DNA of 64,000 bases from Bradyrhizobium sp. NP1 (lineage in GTDB: Bacteria; Pseudomonadota; Alphaproteobacteria; Rhizobiales; Xanthobacteraceae): positions 3,884,001 to 3,948,000 of the forward strand of contig NZ_CP127385.1 of assembly GCF_030378205.1 (NCBI RefSeq), given 5' to 3'. The translations under genes and the position numbers were made by a program. The notes under the pieces were generated by a model. That model saw nothing but the letters and a program-made list of their open reading frames with translations. It had not been told where the DNA came from and searched no databases. Each line of letters opens with the position of its first letter. Position 1 is the first letter of the stretch. This document shows positions 35,618 through 43,704 of the stretch, one piece after another.

Positions 35618-37224
35618 ACCAGATCACGCCTCCGCCGAAAATCGAGGTCATCCCGGCCACTGCGCCGTTCTCCGAAGCGCAGCGGTCCTGGCTGAACGGC
35701 TTTTTCGTCGGGCTGCTTTCCAGTGATGGCGCGGTGACGACGCCCTTATCAGCGGAGCAGGGCGCCGCCGTCATGGAGGGGGCCGCCGAAGGCGACGACG
35801 GCGACGCGCCCTGGCACGACCAGACGCTGCCGATCGCCGAGCGGATGACGCTCGCCGAAGGCCGCCCTCTACGACGGCGGATGATGGCGGCGATGGCACA
35901 GCAGGATTGCGGCCAGTGCGGCTACAATTGCAGCGACTATTCCGACGCGATCGCGAGCAGGAGCGAGGCGCGGCTCAATCTCTGCGTCCCCGGCGGCAAG
36001 GAAACCGCGCGGATGCTGAAGCAGCTCCATGAGGAGCTCGACAAGGCACCGGCCGCAAAGCCTGTGCCCGCCGTCGTGCCGGCCGTGGCCGTCACGGCGA
36101 CGATCAGCGCGCCCGGCCGCTCGCGCGACAATCCGGTTGAGGCCACCTTTCTGTCCCGCCGCCTGCTCAACAAGAAGGGCTCCGAAAAGCAGACCTGGCA
36201 CATCGATTTCGATCTCGCCGAGGGCGGGCTCGACTATGTCGTCGGCGATTCCTTCGGCATCTTTGCGCAGAACGATCTTGGCCTGGTCGACCAGATCATC
36301 GCCTTGCTCGGCGCCTCCCATACGACGAAGGTGAACGGCAAGACGCTGCGCGAGGCGCTGACCGAGGACGTCTCGCTGTCGCCCGCGCCCGACTCGCTGT
36401 TCGAGCTCCTATCCTACCTCACCGGCGGTGCCCAGCGCGAGAAGGCGCGCGCGATGGCACAGGGCGAAGACCCTGATGGCGATGCAGCCACGCTCGACGT
36501 CATGGCGGTGCTGCAGAAATTTCCCAATGTGCGGCCGCATCCGGAGGCCTTCGTAGAGGCGCTGGAGCCGCTGCAGCCGCGGCTCTATTCGATTTCCTCC
36601 TCCCACAACGCCACCCCCGGAAAACTGTCGCTGACAGTCGATTGCGTGCGCTACGTGATCGGCAAGCGCCAGCGCCTCGGCGTCGCCTCGACCTTCCTCG
36701 CCGAGCGCATTGGGGAAGGCGAGCGGCTGAAGGTCTATGTGCAGAAGGCGCACGGCTTCGGCCTGCCGCAGGACCCGAAGACGCCGATCATCATGATCGG
36801 CCCCGGCACCGGCATTGCGCCGTTCCGCGCCTTCCTGCTCGACCGCAAGGCGACGGGCGCGACAGGCAAGAACTGGCTGTTCTTCGGCCATCAGCGCAGC
36901 GACTATGATTTCTTCTATGCCGACGAGCTCAACGCCATGAAGACCGCGGGTCTGCTGACGCGATTGTCGCTCGCCTGGTCGCGCGACGGCGAGAAGAAGT
37001 TCTATGTGCAGGACCGCATGCGCGAGGTCGGCCGCGAATTGTGGAACTGGCTCGCCGAGGGCGCGCATGTCTATATCTGTGGCGATGCCAAGCGCATGGC
37101 CAAGGATGTCGAGCGCGCGCTGGTCGATATCGTGGCCCAGTTCGGCGCCCGTTCGACCGACGAGGCCGTCAGCTTCGTCGCCGACTTGAAGAAGAAAGGC
37201 CGATTCCAGCAGGATGTCTACTAA
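35614..37224 (+). CDS. CysJ-like NADPH reductase with N-terminal 4Fe-4S domain in place of flavodoxin
   Basis: 536 residues, starting in the nirA stop codon (ATGA). Residues 18-36 repeat the nirA-like helix motif (PFSEAQRSWLNGFFVGLLS). A four-cysteine cluster motif follows at C99-x2-C102-x3-C106-x17-C124 (QQDCGQCGYNCSDY ... LNLCVPGGK). From about residue 150 the FAD domain and NADPH domain of sulfite reductase flavoproteins are present: RLYSISSSHNATPGKLSLTV, IMIGPGTGIAPFRAFLLDR, YICGDAKRMAKDVERAL and a C-terminal tyrosine. There is no FMN flavodoxin domain. It probably passes NADPH electrons through FAD and the Fe-S cluster to NirA. Confidence 0.88.
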   Translation: MNQITPPPKIEVIPATAPFSEAQRSWLNGFFVGLLSSDGAVTTPLSAEQGAAVMEGAAEGDDGDAPWHDQTLPIAERMTLAEGRPLRRRMMAAMAQQDCGQCGYNCSDYSDAIASRSEARLNLCVPGGKETARMLKQLHEELDKAPAAKPVPAVVPAVAVTATISAPGRSRDNPVEATFLSRRLLNKKGSEKQTWHIDFDLAEGGLDYVVGDSFGIFAQNDLGLVDQIIALLGASHTTKVNGKTLREALTEDVSLSPAPDSLFELLSYLTGGAQREKARAMAQGEDPDGDAATLDVMAVLQKFPNVRPHPEAFVEALEPLQPRLYSISSSHNATPGKLSLTVDCVRYVIGKRQRLGVASTFLAERIGEGERLKVYVQKAHGFGLPQDPKTPIIMIGPGTGIAPFRAFLLDRKATGATGKNWLFFGHQRSDYDFFYADELNAMKTAGLLTRLSLAWSRDGEKKFYVQDRMREVGRELWNWLAEGAHVYICGDAKRMAKDVERALVDIVAQFGARSTDEAVSFVADLKKKGRFQQDVY

Positions 37225-37349
37225 AGCGCGATGGGATCAGGTTGAATCACCATCGCGCTTTAGGTTCTTGATTGAGCATGATCTCCGCGCAAACGCGTTC
37301 CGCGTTTGTCGCGAGGGAAAACCGCTGCACACTTTTCCGGATCATGCTC
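37223..37349. repeat. Composite intergenic repeat overlapping the stop codon (GCATGATC type)
   Basis: It starts with the last two bases of the reductase stop codon. Hairpin 1 has a 12-bp perfect stem, AAAGCGCGATGG (37223-37234) with CCATCGCGCTTT (37250-37261). Hairpin 2 has outer arms GAGCATGATC (37274-37283) and GATCATGCTC (37340-37349), enclosing GCGcAAACGCG / CGCGTTTgtCGC. The gap between convergent genes contains nothing else. Similar GAGCATGATC elements recur in bradyrhizobia (general knowledge). It can serve as the operon's 3' end. Confidence 0.75.
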
Positions 37350-37404
37350 TAGGCCACGCTCCCGGCGCAATCATTGGCGAAGCGCGCGCCCGGAGCCAGC
37401 CCGG

Positions 37405-37830
37405 CTATTTGATCGTGACGGCAATCTTCTGCGAAACGATCGGCGGGGTGAACGGATAATGCCTGGCATCGCCCAGCACCAGTTGCAGGGTATGTTTTCC
37501 CGGCGGCAGCTCGATCCGCGCCTCGGTTTGGCCCGCGCCAAAATGAACGTGCGACTTGTCCTGTGGGATCGGCTCGTTGGCATCGAGCGGCTCGTTCACG
37601 TCGATCAAGAGATGATGGTGGCCGCTGTTTTGAAAGTCGTCGCCCGCGTGTGTGATCCCCATGTTGCGCAGGCCGAAGCGGCACCAGAATCCGCCTTTGA
37701 TGGTCGCGCCATCCTGCGGCCATATGAAGTAGAGGAGGGCATCCTTTGGCGCCGGCTTTCCCTGGGCGAAGGCGGGCAGTGACGGGCAGGTCAGCACCAC
37801 GAGCAGGGTGATCAGCCGGGCGACCTTCAT
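37405..37830 (-). CDS. DUF4399 exported protein
   Basis: 141 residues. Signal peptide LITLLVVLTCPSLPAFA, then a beta-rich domain with conserved-looking FIWPQDGATIKGGFWCRFGL, NMGITHAGDDFQNSGHHHLL and GKHTLQLVLGDARHYPF. The histidine-rich GHHHLLID segment could bind metal, which is inference. DUF4399 has no assigned function. It ends the minus-strand pair with the cyclase-FGE gene, starting 27 bases after it. Confidence 0.88.
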   Translation of the reverse strand: MKVARLITLLVVLTCPSLPAFAQGKPAPKDALLYFIWPQDGATIKGGFWCRFGLRNMGITHAGDDFQNSGHHHLLIDVNEPLDANEPIPQDKSHVHFGAGQTEARIELPPGKHTLQLVLGDARHYPFTPPIVSQKIAVTIK

Positions 37831-37857
37831 GACGCACCTTCCCTTGACGCTCCAGCT

Positions 37858-39429
37858 TCAGCGTTCGGTGGAGGGCAATGCGACGCGGAAACCGTGAGTC
37901 GGATATCGCACGTTGGTGTCGTAACTGTCGCGGTTCGACGGCCGGACATACTGCGCATCATTCTTCCATGAGCCGGATCGAATGACATGTGAGCCGCAAT
38001 CGGCCTCGGCCCAGGCCGAGCCGTCGGCGGGTGCGCCCTGGTAATTCTTGTGCCAGCAATCCTCGACCCACTGGTCGACGCTGCCCCCCATGTCGAACAG
38101 CCCGAACGGATTTGGCTTGAAGCTGCCGACCTTGAGCGGCTGCTCGGCGGCGGCGGTCTCACTGCAATTCTTGCAGTTGGCGAGGCCCGATTGAAGCTGA
38201 TCGCCCCACCAGTACTTCGTTTGTGTGCCGCCGCGCGCCGCATATTCCCACTCCGCTTCGCTTGGCAGCCGATAAGGCCTTTTCGTTGCGCCCGCGAGCC
38301 AGGCGACAAACTGCTTTGCGTCGGTCCAGCTCACATTGGTGACCGGCGCATCGTCCTTGCCGGAGGCGACGAATGCGCATGCCTTTGCCGCGGCACATTG
38401 GTTCCAGTCACGAACGGAGATCGGATACTGGCCGATCGCGAACGGCTTGATGGTGACCTTGTGGGGAGGCTTCTCGGTCGCATCCTCGTTGCTGCCCATC
38501 GTGAAGCTGCCGCCATTTATGGCGGTCATCGCGGGTTCGCGGATCGGCGGGGCCGATTGTACGGCGGGAGGCGCCGAATGTGCCTGAGGCACTGGCTGGA
38601 CCTGAGGCGCCGGCTGGACCTGGGGCACCGCCTGCGGGGCCACGGCGGGGGGCTGGGGTTGCGGCTGTTTCGAGGCGAGCGGCGGAAGCGCCTTCTGCAC
38701 CTCCGGCGCGGCGGGGACCGACGCGCGATTGGCTGGCGAACCGTGCGGTCCCCAGACGAGGTACCAGAGCGCACCGCCCGCGATGATCAGCAAGACGACA
38801 CTCAGTAGTAAAATGAGAAGATTCTCGCGTCGCTGCCGCGCCCTGTTGAAGGCGGCGGGATCCGGAAGCACGCGGTAGACCCTGACCGGGTCGGTGATGT
38901 TCTTGACCTTGCGATCGCCGAGCGACTCGTAGCCGCAGACCAGCTTGTGCTTGATCTGCTCGTAGATGCCGCCCGAGATGTAGACCTGGCCGGGATCGGC
39001 AATGCCTTCGAGACGGGTGGCAATGTTGACGCCGTCGCCATAGACGTCGTCCTCTTCGATGATGACGTCGCCGAGATTCACCCCGATCCGGAACTCGATC
39101 CAATGGTGCTTCGGCATGGCGGCGTTGCGCCCAACCATGTTTTGCTGGATGACGATGCCGCAGCGGACCGCCTCGACCGGACTGTCGAAGATCGCAATGA
39201 ACCCGTCGCCCGTGGTCTTGACGAGGCGCCCATGGTGCCCGGCGATGCTCGGCTCTATGAGGTCGCGCGTGATCCGCTTGACGCGACCATGCGTTCCCTC
39301 CTCGTCGATCTGCATGAGGCGGCTGTAGCCGACGATATCGCCAGCGACGATCGCAGCGAGGCGACGCGGCGTCGACTCTCGCGGGGGATCACCACCTCTG
39401 CTGGCTTTCAACTTGCGAATTTCACCCAT
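37858..39429 (-). CDS. Class III adenylate/guanylate cyclase fused to an FGE-sulfatase (SUMF1-like) domain
   Basis: 523 residues from MGEIRKLKASRGGD. The N-terminal cyclase homology domain (about residues 28-200) has metal aspartates in VAGDIVGYSRLM and VKTTGDGFIAIFDS and the catalytic region VYGDGVNIATRLEGIADP. One transmembrane helix (NLLILLLSVVLLIIAGGAL) follows, then a Pro/Gln-rich linker. The FGE-like domain (MTAINGGSFTMGSNEDATEK, YRLPSEAEWEYAARGGT, WVEDCWHKNY) would lie outside the cytoplasm. The copper-binding cysteine pair of true FGE is not seen in SGSWKNDAQYVRPSNR, so the domain is more likely a sensor or binding module. Confidence 0.9.
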   Translation of the reverse strand: MGEIRKLKASRGGDPPRESTPRRLAAIVAGDIVGYSRLMQIDEEGTHGRVKRITRDLIEPSIAGHHGRLVKTTGDGFIAIFDSPVEAVRCGIVIQQNMVGRNAAMPKHHWIEFRIGVNLGDVIIEEDDVYGDGVNIATRLEGIADPGQVYISGGIYEQIKHKLVCGYESLGDRKVKNITDPVRVYRVLPDPAAFNRARQRRENLLILLLSVVLLIIAGGALWYLVWGPHGSPANRASVPAAPEVQKALPPLASKQPQPQPPAVAPQAVPQVQPAPQVQPVPQAHSAPPAVQSAPPIREPAMTAINGGSFTMGSNEDATEKPPHKVTIKPFAIGQYPISVRDWNQCAAAKACAFVASGKDDAPVTNVSWTDAKQFVAWLAGATKRPYRLPSEAEWEYAARGGTQTKYWWGDQLQSGLANCKNCSETAAAEQPLKVGSFKPNPFGLFDMGGSVDQWVEDCWHKNYQGAPADGSAWAEADCGSHVIRSGSWKNDAQYVRPSNRDSYDTNVRYPTHGFRVALPSTER

Positions 39430-39891
39430 GATCTGGGTCTCCGCACACCGCAAATGGCGGTGTTAGGGGCGGACGCCTTGATCCGCAGAAACTTCAATTC
39501 GCACGCGACAAGCTACCATACTGCCGCGTTGGAACAAGCCAATTGAGCCCGTCCCGGACAAACATAGCGCGGACCGCGGTATTCCAATGTGAACCGCTCC
39601 ACATCCTGCGAATTCGCGCGGTGAGATTGTCGACCCGATACCGATCCGGCAGCGAGTTCCGGAGCCCGCAATATCGCGGCCGCAGCTGCGCCGGTTCCAA
39701 AGTGATGGGAGGTTCGGGGCGCACCCTCACGCCCAGCACGGTTCCAATCACCTCAAATCCTGCCGAATAAAATTCTCAGCGGACTCGGTCGCGAAGAATA
39801 TTCGGCTGCGCGGGGCCCGTTTGAAAGGGGCGTCATCGCTATTTGCCGTGATGTCTTGCAGGCGGCGGCGAGGCGTACTTGATTTTGTGTC
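39430..39891. other. 462-base stretch without a supported gene
   Basis: This region upstream of the cyclase gene has open frames on both strands (for example 39494-39751 minus). None shows a start site, hydrophobic pattern or motif that would support it. It contains the short inverted repeat CACCGC-AAAT-GGCGGTG and presumably the cyclase promoter. No recognised RNA or repeat family was seen. Confidence 0.5.
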
Positions 39892-40065
39892 ATGGGGCGA
39901 TGGAGATCCACCTTGCGCGAACTCTCGGCGGAAGCCCGCCTGCATCTCTACGCGCGATCCCTCTCGGGGCGTGGCAGCGCTGGCATTCACCTCTTCGCGC
40001 TCTTCGGCGCCCTGGCCGTCATTGCCGGTGTCGTGTTCGGCTCGCTCTCGGTGCATCCGTTCTAG
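39892..40065 (+). CDS. Putative 57-residue single-pass membrane protein
   Basis: ATG at 39892 opens a frame ending TAG at 40063-40065. The protein begins MGRWRSTLRELSAEARLHLY. One strongly hydrophobic helix near the C-terminus (HLFALFGALAVIAGVVFGSL) precedes the ending SVHPF. The amphipathic, charged N-terminus plus helix pattern is typical of small inner-membrane proteins. No Shine-Dalgarno sequence is seen upstream. The stop codon lies inside the CTAG that opens the following repeat, as with two other genes in this window. Confidence 0.45.
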   Translation: MGRWRSTLRELSAEARLHLYARSLSGRGSAGIHLFALFGALAVIAGVVFGSLSVHPF

Positions 40066-40186
40066 AGCATTTGCGGTTTTGATGGAGCCAGAACCGGTTC
40101 TCCAGTTTTTGTTCTGACGCGTTTTCTTCACGCGAACCGGTGCCCACCCCGGATCGTGTCCGGGGCAGGCTTTCGCTCGAAAACGC
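40062..40186. repeat. Intergenic repeat with AGAACCGGTTCT core
   Basis: The element begins CTAGAGCATTTGCGGTTTTGA and ends TCGCTCGAAAACGC. It contains AGAACCGGTTCT (perfect palindrome), ACGCGTTTTCTTCACGCG and CCCCGGATCGTGTCCGGGG hairpins. From general knowledge this type is dispersed in Bradyrhizobium genomes; only this copy was found here. It separates a small plus-strand ORF from the convergent pxpA gene. Confidence 0.65.
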
Positions 40187-40194
40187 GATGGATT

Positions 40195-40965
40195 TCACGT
40201 CGCGCGCTTGAACGGCGCAACCGCAATTCCGGCTTCCTTCAGCGCCTGCCGCACGCCGCGGGCGATCTCGACGGCGCCCTGCGTATCGCCATGAATGCAG
40301 ACGGTATCGGTGCGCATCTTGATCACCTTGCCGGTCACGGACACCACCGCGCCATCCTGCACCATCCGCACCACGCGATCGGCAATCTGCTTCGCGTCGT
40401 GCAGCACGGCGCCCGGCTTGCGCCGAGAGACCAGGTTGCCGTCGTCCTCATAGGCGCGGTCGGCGAATACCTCGTGCACCATCGGCAGGTTGGCGGCTTC
40501 GCCGGCCTTCACCAGCTTCGAGTTGGCAAGCACCACGAAGACGAGATTGGGATCGACCGCCTTGATTGCGCTCGCGATCGCCTTCGCCGTCATGTCGTCC
40601 TCGCAGGCGACGTTCGACAGCGCGCCATGCGCCTTGATGTGGGTGACCTTGTGGCCGGCCGCGGTCGCGATCGCCTGCAGCGCGCCGATCTGGTAGGCGA
40701 CGAGGTTCTCGATCTCCGCAGACGTCAATCCGGGAACCGGGCGGCGGCCGAAGCCGTGCAGGTCGCGGTAGCCGGGGTGGGCGCCGATGCTGACCCCACG
40801 CGCCTTCGCGAGATCGACGGTCTTGCGCATGATGTCGGCGTCGCCGGCGTGGAAGCCGCAGGCGATGTTGACGCTGGTCGCAAGCTCGATCATGGCAGCG
40901 TCGTTGCCCATCTCCCAGGGCCCGAAGCTTTCGCCGAGATCGCAGTTGAGATCGATTGATGTCAT
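40195..40965 (-). CDS. pxpA: 5-oxoprolinase subunit PxpA (LamB/YcsF family)
   Basis: 256 residues with the family landmarks [58 protein letters not shown] and IKAHGALSN. With PxpB and PxpC it forms the prokaryotic ATP-dependent 5-oxoprolinase that opens pyroglutamate to glutamate. The gene is last in the pxpB-pxpC-pxpA order, 23 bases after pxpC. All subunits are intact. Confidence 0.95.
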   Translation of the reverse strand: MTSIDLNCDLGESFGPWEMGNDAAMIELATSVNIACGFHAGDADIMRKTVDLAKARGVSIGAHPGYRDLHGFGRRPVPGLTSAEIENLVAYQIGALQAIATAAGHKVTHIKAHGALSNVACEDDMTAKAIASAIKAVDPNLVFVVLANSKLVKAGEAANLPMVHEVFADRAYEDDGNLVSRRKPGAVLHDAKQIADRVVRMVQDGAVVSVTGKVIKMRTDTVCIHGDTQGAVEIARGVRQALKEAGIAVAPFKRAT

Positions 40966-40988
40966 GGGCTTTGTCCTCTGGGGAAGGC

Positions 40989-42059
40989 CTATTCCGGCGT
41001 GCGTGCAATCTGCCAGGTTCCGGCGTCGACCGCGCTCACGGCGCTGCCGGCGACATTAGCATCGCGGAGTGCGTCGAGGTTGAGGTCGCGGCCGCTGAGG
41101 TCGCCCAGCCGATCGGGCAGCGCGCGCAAGAGCGCCGCGAACTGCTTGGCGTCCTCCTGCGCTTCGGCGACGCTGACCGCCTTGAAGCGGAATCCGCTTC
41201 CCGCCGGAATTTGCGCAAAGCGCCCGAAGTCGGCCGAGATCACGGTTGCGATCTTGGGATAGCCGCCGCTGGTGCCGCGGTCCGGCATCAGCACGATCGG
41301 CATGCCGTTGCCGGGCACCTGGATGCTGCCGTTCACGGTGCCGTCGGAGACGATGTTGTGGCCGTGCAGATGTTTGATCGCGGGGCCTTCGAGCCGGAAG
41401 CCCATGCGGTCGCTGGTTGCGGAAATCTTCCACTCGCTGTCGAGGAACAGCGCCTTGGCCTCATCGGAAAACTCATCGTCCTGGGGCCCGAACACAACGC
41501 GGATCGGACCTGTGTCGGCGGGGGGCAGTTCGATACGGCGCTCGGCGGCGCCGCTGGCGGCGGCCGTCGTCAGTTCATCGCCAGCCTGAAGTGGCCGCGG
41601 GTAGGGGCTGCCGAGCCCGGCGCGCGCGTTGACCGCGAGGCTTCCAAAGGTCGGTTCGCCCAGGATGCCGCCTTCGAGCGCGAGATAGCTGAACGAGCCG
41701 CCGCGGGCGAAGCCAAGCGTCAGCGTCTCGCCATCCGCAAGCGTGGCCGAGCTGTCGACCGCGATCGCGCGACCGGCGATGTCGGCGCTGCGCGGCGCGC
41801 CGGCAAGACCAATCCTCACCGCGCCACCGCGCGCAGTGAAGGAGGCCGCGAACGGGCTGATCTCGACCGCGGCGGCAAAGGGCTTGTTGCCGACCAGCGT
41901 GTTGGCGGCCGCGAGCGCCAGCCGGTCGATGGCGCCGCTCGGCACGAGCCCGTAGCGCTGCGCGCCCGGCCGGCCGCCGTCCTGAACGGAGCTTGCCGGC
42001 CCGATCGATGCGACCACGAGCCGAGTAGTGGTGGACTTCAAATCGGCGGTACTGCTCAT
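40989..42059 (-). CDS. pxpC: 5-oxoprolinase subunit PxpC (KipA-like, biotin-dependent carboxyltransferase family)
   Basis: 356 residues. [21 protein letters not shown] and [18 protein letters not shown] are the family N-terminal motifs. [20 protein letters not shown] and [15 protein letters not shown] mark the second half, followed by [19 protein letters not shown]. Similar sequences in urea amidolyase led to the biotin-carboxyltransferase name, but the genomic set with PxpA/PxpB supports 5-oxoprolinase. The start overlaps the pxpB stop by four bases. Confidence 0.95.
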   Translation of the reverse strand: MSSTADLKSTTTRLVVASIGPASSVQDGGRPGAQRYGLVPSGAIDRLALAAANTLVGNKPFAAAVEISPFAASFTARGGAVRIGLAGAPRSADIAGRAIAVDSSATLADGETLTLGFARGGSFSYLALEGGILGEPTFGSLAVNARAGLGSPYPRPLQAGDELTTAAASGAAERRIELPPADTGPIRVVFGPQDDEFSDEAKALFLDSEWKISATSDRMGFRLEGPAIKHLHGHNIVSDGTVNGSIQVPGNGMPIVLMPDRGTSGGYPKIATVISADFGRFAQIPAGSGFRFKAVSVAEAQEDAKQFAALLRALPDRLGDLSGRDLNLDALRDANVAGSAVSAVDAGTWQIARTPE

Positions 42060-42787
42060 GCGGCGATCAATTCGGCGATGATCTCGCCGGCCTCCGCGGC
42101 CCTGTCCTGCTCCGCAAAGGCCGTGGCGTCGATGGGGAAAAGCGTAACGCGATCACCGGGTTCCAGGAGGAACGTGGGATTTCGATTGAGCTGATAGGTG
42201 CGCACCGGGGTGCGTCCCAGAAGGTGCCAGCCGCTGGGGCCGGAAATGCACTGGATGCCGGTCTGTACCCCGCCGATGGAGATCGTGCCTGATGGCGTCA
42301 CCAGCCGCGGCGCGTGCCGCCGCGAGAGCTGAAGCGACGGCACGAGCCCGCTGAGATAGGACCAGCCCGGCGTAAAGCCGATCATGGCGACGCGATAGAC
42401 GGGCTCGGTATGGCGACGGACGATTTCGTCCGGCGTCGTATTGAGAGCCTTGGCGACGTCCTCGAGGTCGATGCCGTGCTCGCCGCCATAGGCCACCGGC
42501 ACACGCCAGCGCCGGGCCTTCGACGAAGGCGGCGAGGGGCGCTCCGCCAGCGCGGACAGTTTTGCGCCGAGGGCCGCAAAGCCGATCATGGTCGGATCGT
42601 AATGGACCAGCAGTGAGCGATAGGTCGGCACGGTCTCGGTCACGCCGACGATTTTGGCCTCGGCGACTGCCCGATCCAGCGCCAGCACCCGCTCATTGGC
42701 GGCATCGTCGATGTCACGGCTGAACTCAACCGTGATGGCGGCATCGCCACTCGGCAAAAGGCGGGGCGGGGTGAGGGTCTCGACCAT
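42056..42787 (-). CDS. pxpB: 5-oxoprolinase subunit PxpB (KipI-like)
   Basis: 243 residues. Family features are LLPSGDAAITVEFSRDIDD at the start, VAYGGEHGIDLEDVAKAL, MIGFTPGWSYLSGLVPSL and PSGWHLLGRTPVRTYQLN. In Bacillus, KipI also inhibits the KinA sensor kinase. In an operon with PxpA and PxpC the enzymatic role is expected. It is the first gene of the operon. An inverted repeat lies about 85-110 bases upstream, in the region shared with the divergent RraA-like gene. Confidence 0.95.
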   Translation of the reverse strand: MVETLTPPRLLPSGDAAITVEFSRDIDDAANERVLALDRAVAEAKIVGVTETVPTYRSLLVHYDPTMIGFAALGAKLSALAERPSPPSSKARRWRVPVAYGGEHGIDLEDVAKALNTTPDEIVRRHTEPVYRVAMIGFTPGWSYLSGLVPSLQLSRRHAPRLVTPSGTISIGGVQTGIQCISGPSGWHLLGRTPVRTYQLNRNPTFLLEPGDRVTLFPIDATAFAEQDRAAEAGEIIAELIAA

Positions 42788-42870
42788 GGCATGTACTTTC
42801 GCGCGCGCAAGCTAGCCTGTTTTTGAATGCACGCAAATGACGCTGCAACTTCAATAAATTAATCTACTCG

Positions 42871-42897
42871 TCACCGATAAGATGTTGTGATCGGTGA
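42871..42897. promoter_or_regulatory. Inverted repeat between pxpB and the RraA-like gene
   Basis: TCACCGAT (42871-42878), 11 bases, ATCGGTGA (42890-42897). The perfect 8-bp arms are spaced as for a dimeric regulator and sit midway between two divergent starts. Which regulator binds is unknown. Confidence 0.5.
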
Positions 42898-42977
42898 GGC
42901 CATTCTCGCCCTTGACGCGCTCCCCCAGCACCGCAAGATGGCGCCGCGAAATTATTCCACCGGAGCCCGCTTTTTCG

Positions 42978-43676
42978 ATGTCCCTGTCCCCCGACGCCAT
43001 CAAGACGCTGTCGCACATCACGACCGCCACCATCACCACAATCCTGCTCAAGAAGGGCCTGCGGAACATCTGGATGCGCGGCACGCGGCCGTTGAAGCCG
43101 GGGCTGCCGCGTCTCGTCGGCCCGGCTTTCACGCTGCGCTTCGTCCCCGCGCGGGAGGACCTCGCGACGCCGGAATCCTGGTCGTCGCCGATCTCGACCC
43201 GCACCGCGATCGAGGCGATGCCCGAAGGCTGCATCGCCGTGGTCGACGCGATGGGGATCTCCGATGCCGGGATTTTCGGAGACATCCTCTGTGCGCGGAT
43301 GGTCAAGCGCAAGGTCACGGCGCTGGTCACGGATGGCGTGGTGCGCGACGTCGAGGGCGTGCTCGGCACCGGCATGCCGGTCTGGTGCAACGGCTATGCG
43401 GCGCCGCCCTCGGTCGCCGGTCTCACCTTCGTCGGCTGGGGCGAGCCGATCGGCTGCGGCGGGGTCGCGGTGTTTCCGAACGACATCGTGGTTGCCGACC
43501 AGGACGGTGCGGTCCTGATCCCGCAGGCCTTGCTCGACCACGTGCTCAGCGAAGGCCCGGAGCAGGAACGGATGGAAGGCTGGATCGTCAATGAGGTGAA
43601 GAATGGCGCGCAACTGCCGGGGCTCTATCCGATGAATGCCGAGACCAAGGCGCGCTACGCCGCGTCCAAGAAATAA
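42978..43676 (+). CDS. RraA-like / HMG aldolase family protein
   Basis: 232 residues from MSLSPDAIKTLSHITTATIT; the ORF extends upstream but without a supported start. GDILCARMVKRKVTALVTDG and VTDGVVRDVEGV contain the conserved G...R-D arrangement that, in 4-hydroxy-4-methyl-2-oxoglutarate aldolases, binds Mg and pyruvate. CNGYAAPPSVAGL and GVAVFPNDIVVADQDGAVLI complete the fold. The family includes RNase E regulators and class II pyruvate aldolases; the latter is likelier because the conserved acid and arginine are kept. A cupin gene follows. Confidence 0.85.
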   Translation: MSLSPDAIKTLSHITTATITTILLKKGLRNIWMRGTRPLKPGLPRLVGPAFTLRFVPAREDLATPESWSSPISTRTAIEAMPEGCIAVVDAMGISDAGIFGDILCARMVKRKVTALVTDGVVRDVEGVLGTGMPVWCNGYAAPPSVAGLTFVGWGEPIGCGGVAVFPNDIVVADQDGAVLIPQALLDHVLSEGPEQERMEGWIVNEVKNGAQLPGLYPMNAETKARYAASKK

Positions 43677-43704
43677 CAGCAAGCGAATACAAGGGAGACA
43701 AGCG

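Noticed and set aside
39494..39751. 85-codon minus-strand frame in the gap upstream of the cyclase gene
   Set aside because: No ribosome site, domain or hydrophobic pattern; considered non-coding.
40989..42059. Biotin-dependent carboxylase or urea carboxylase role for the KipA-like gene
   Set aside because: The neighbours are pxpA and pxpB, and no biotin carboxylase or biotin-carrier domain is present, so 5-oxoprolinase is the better reading.
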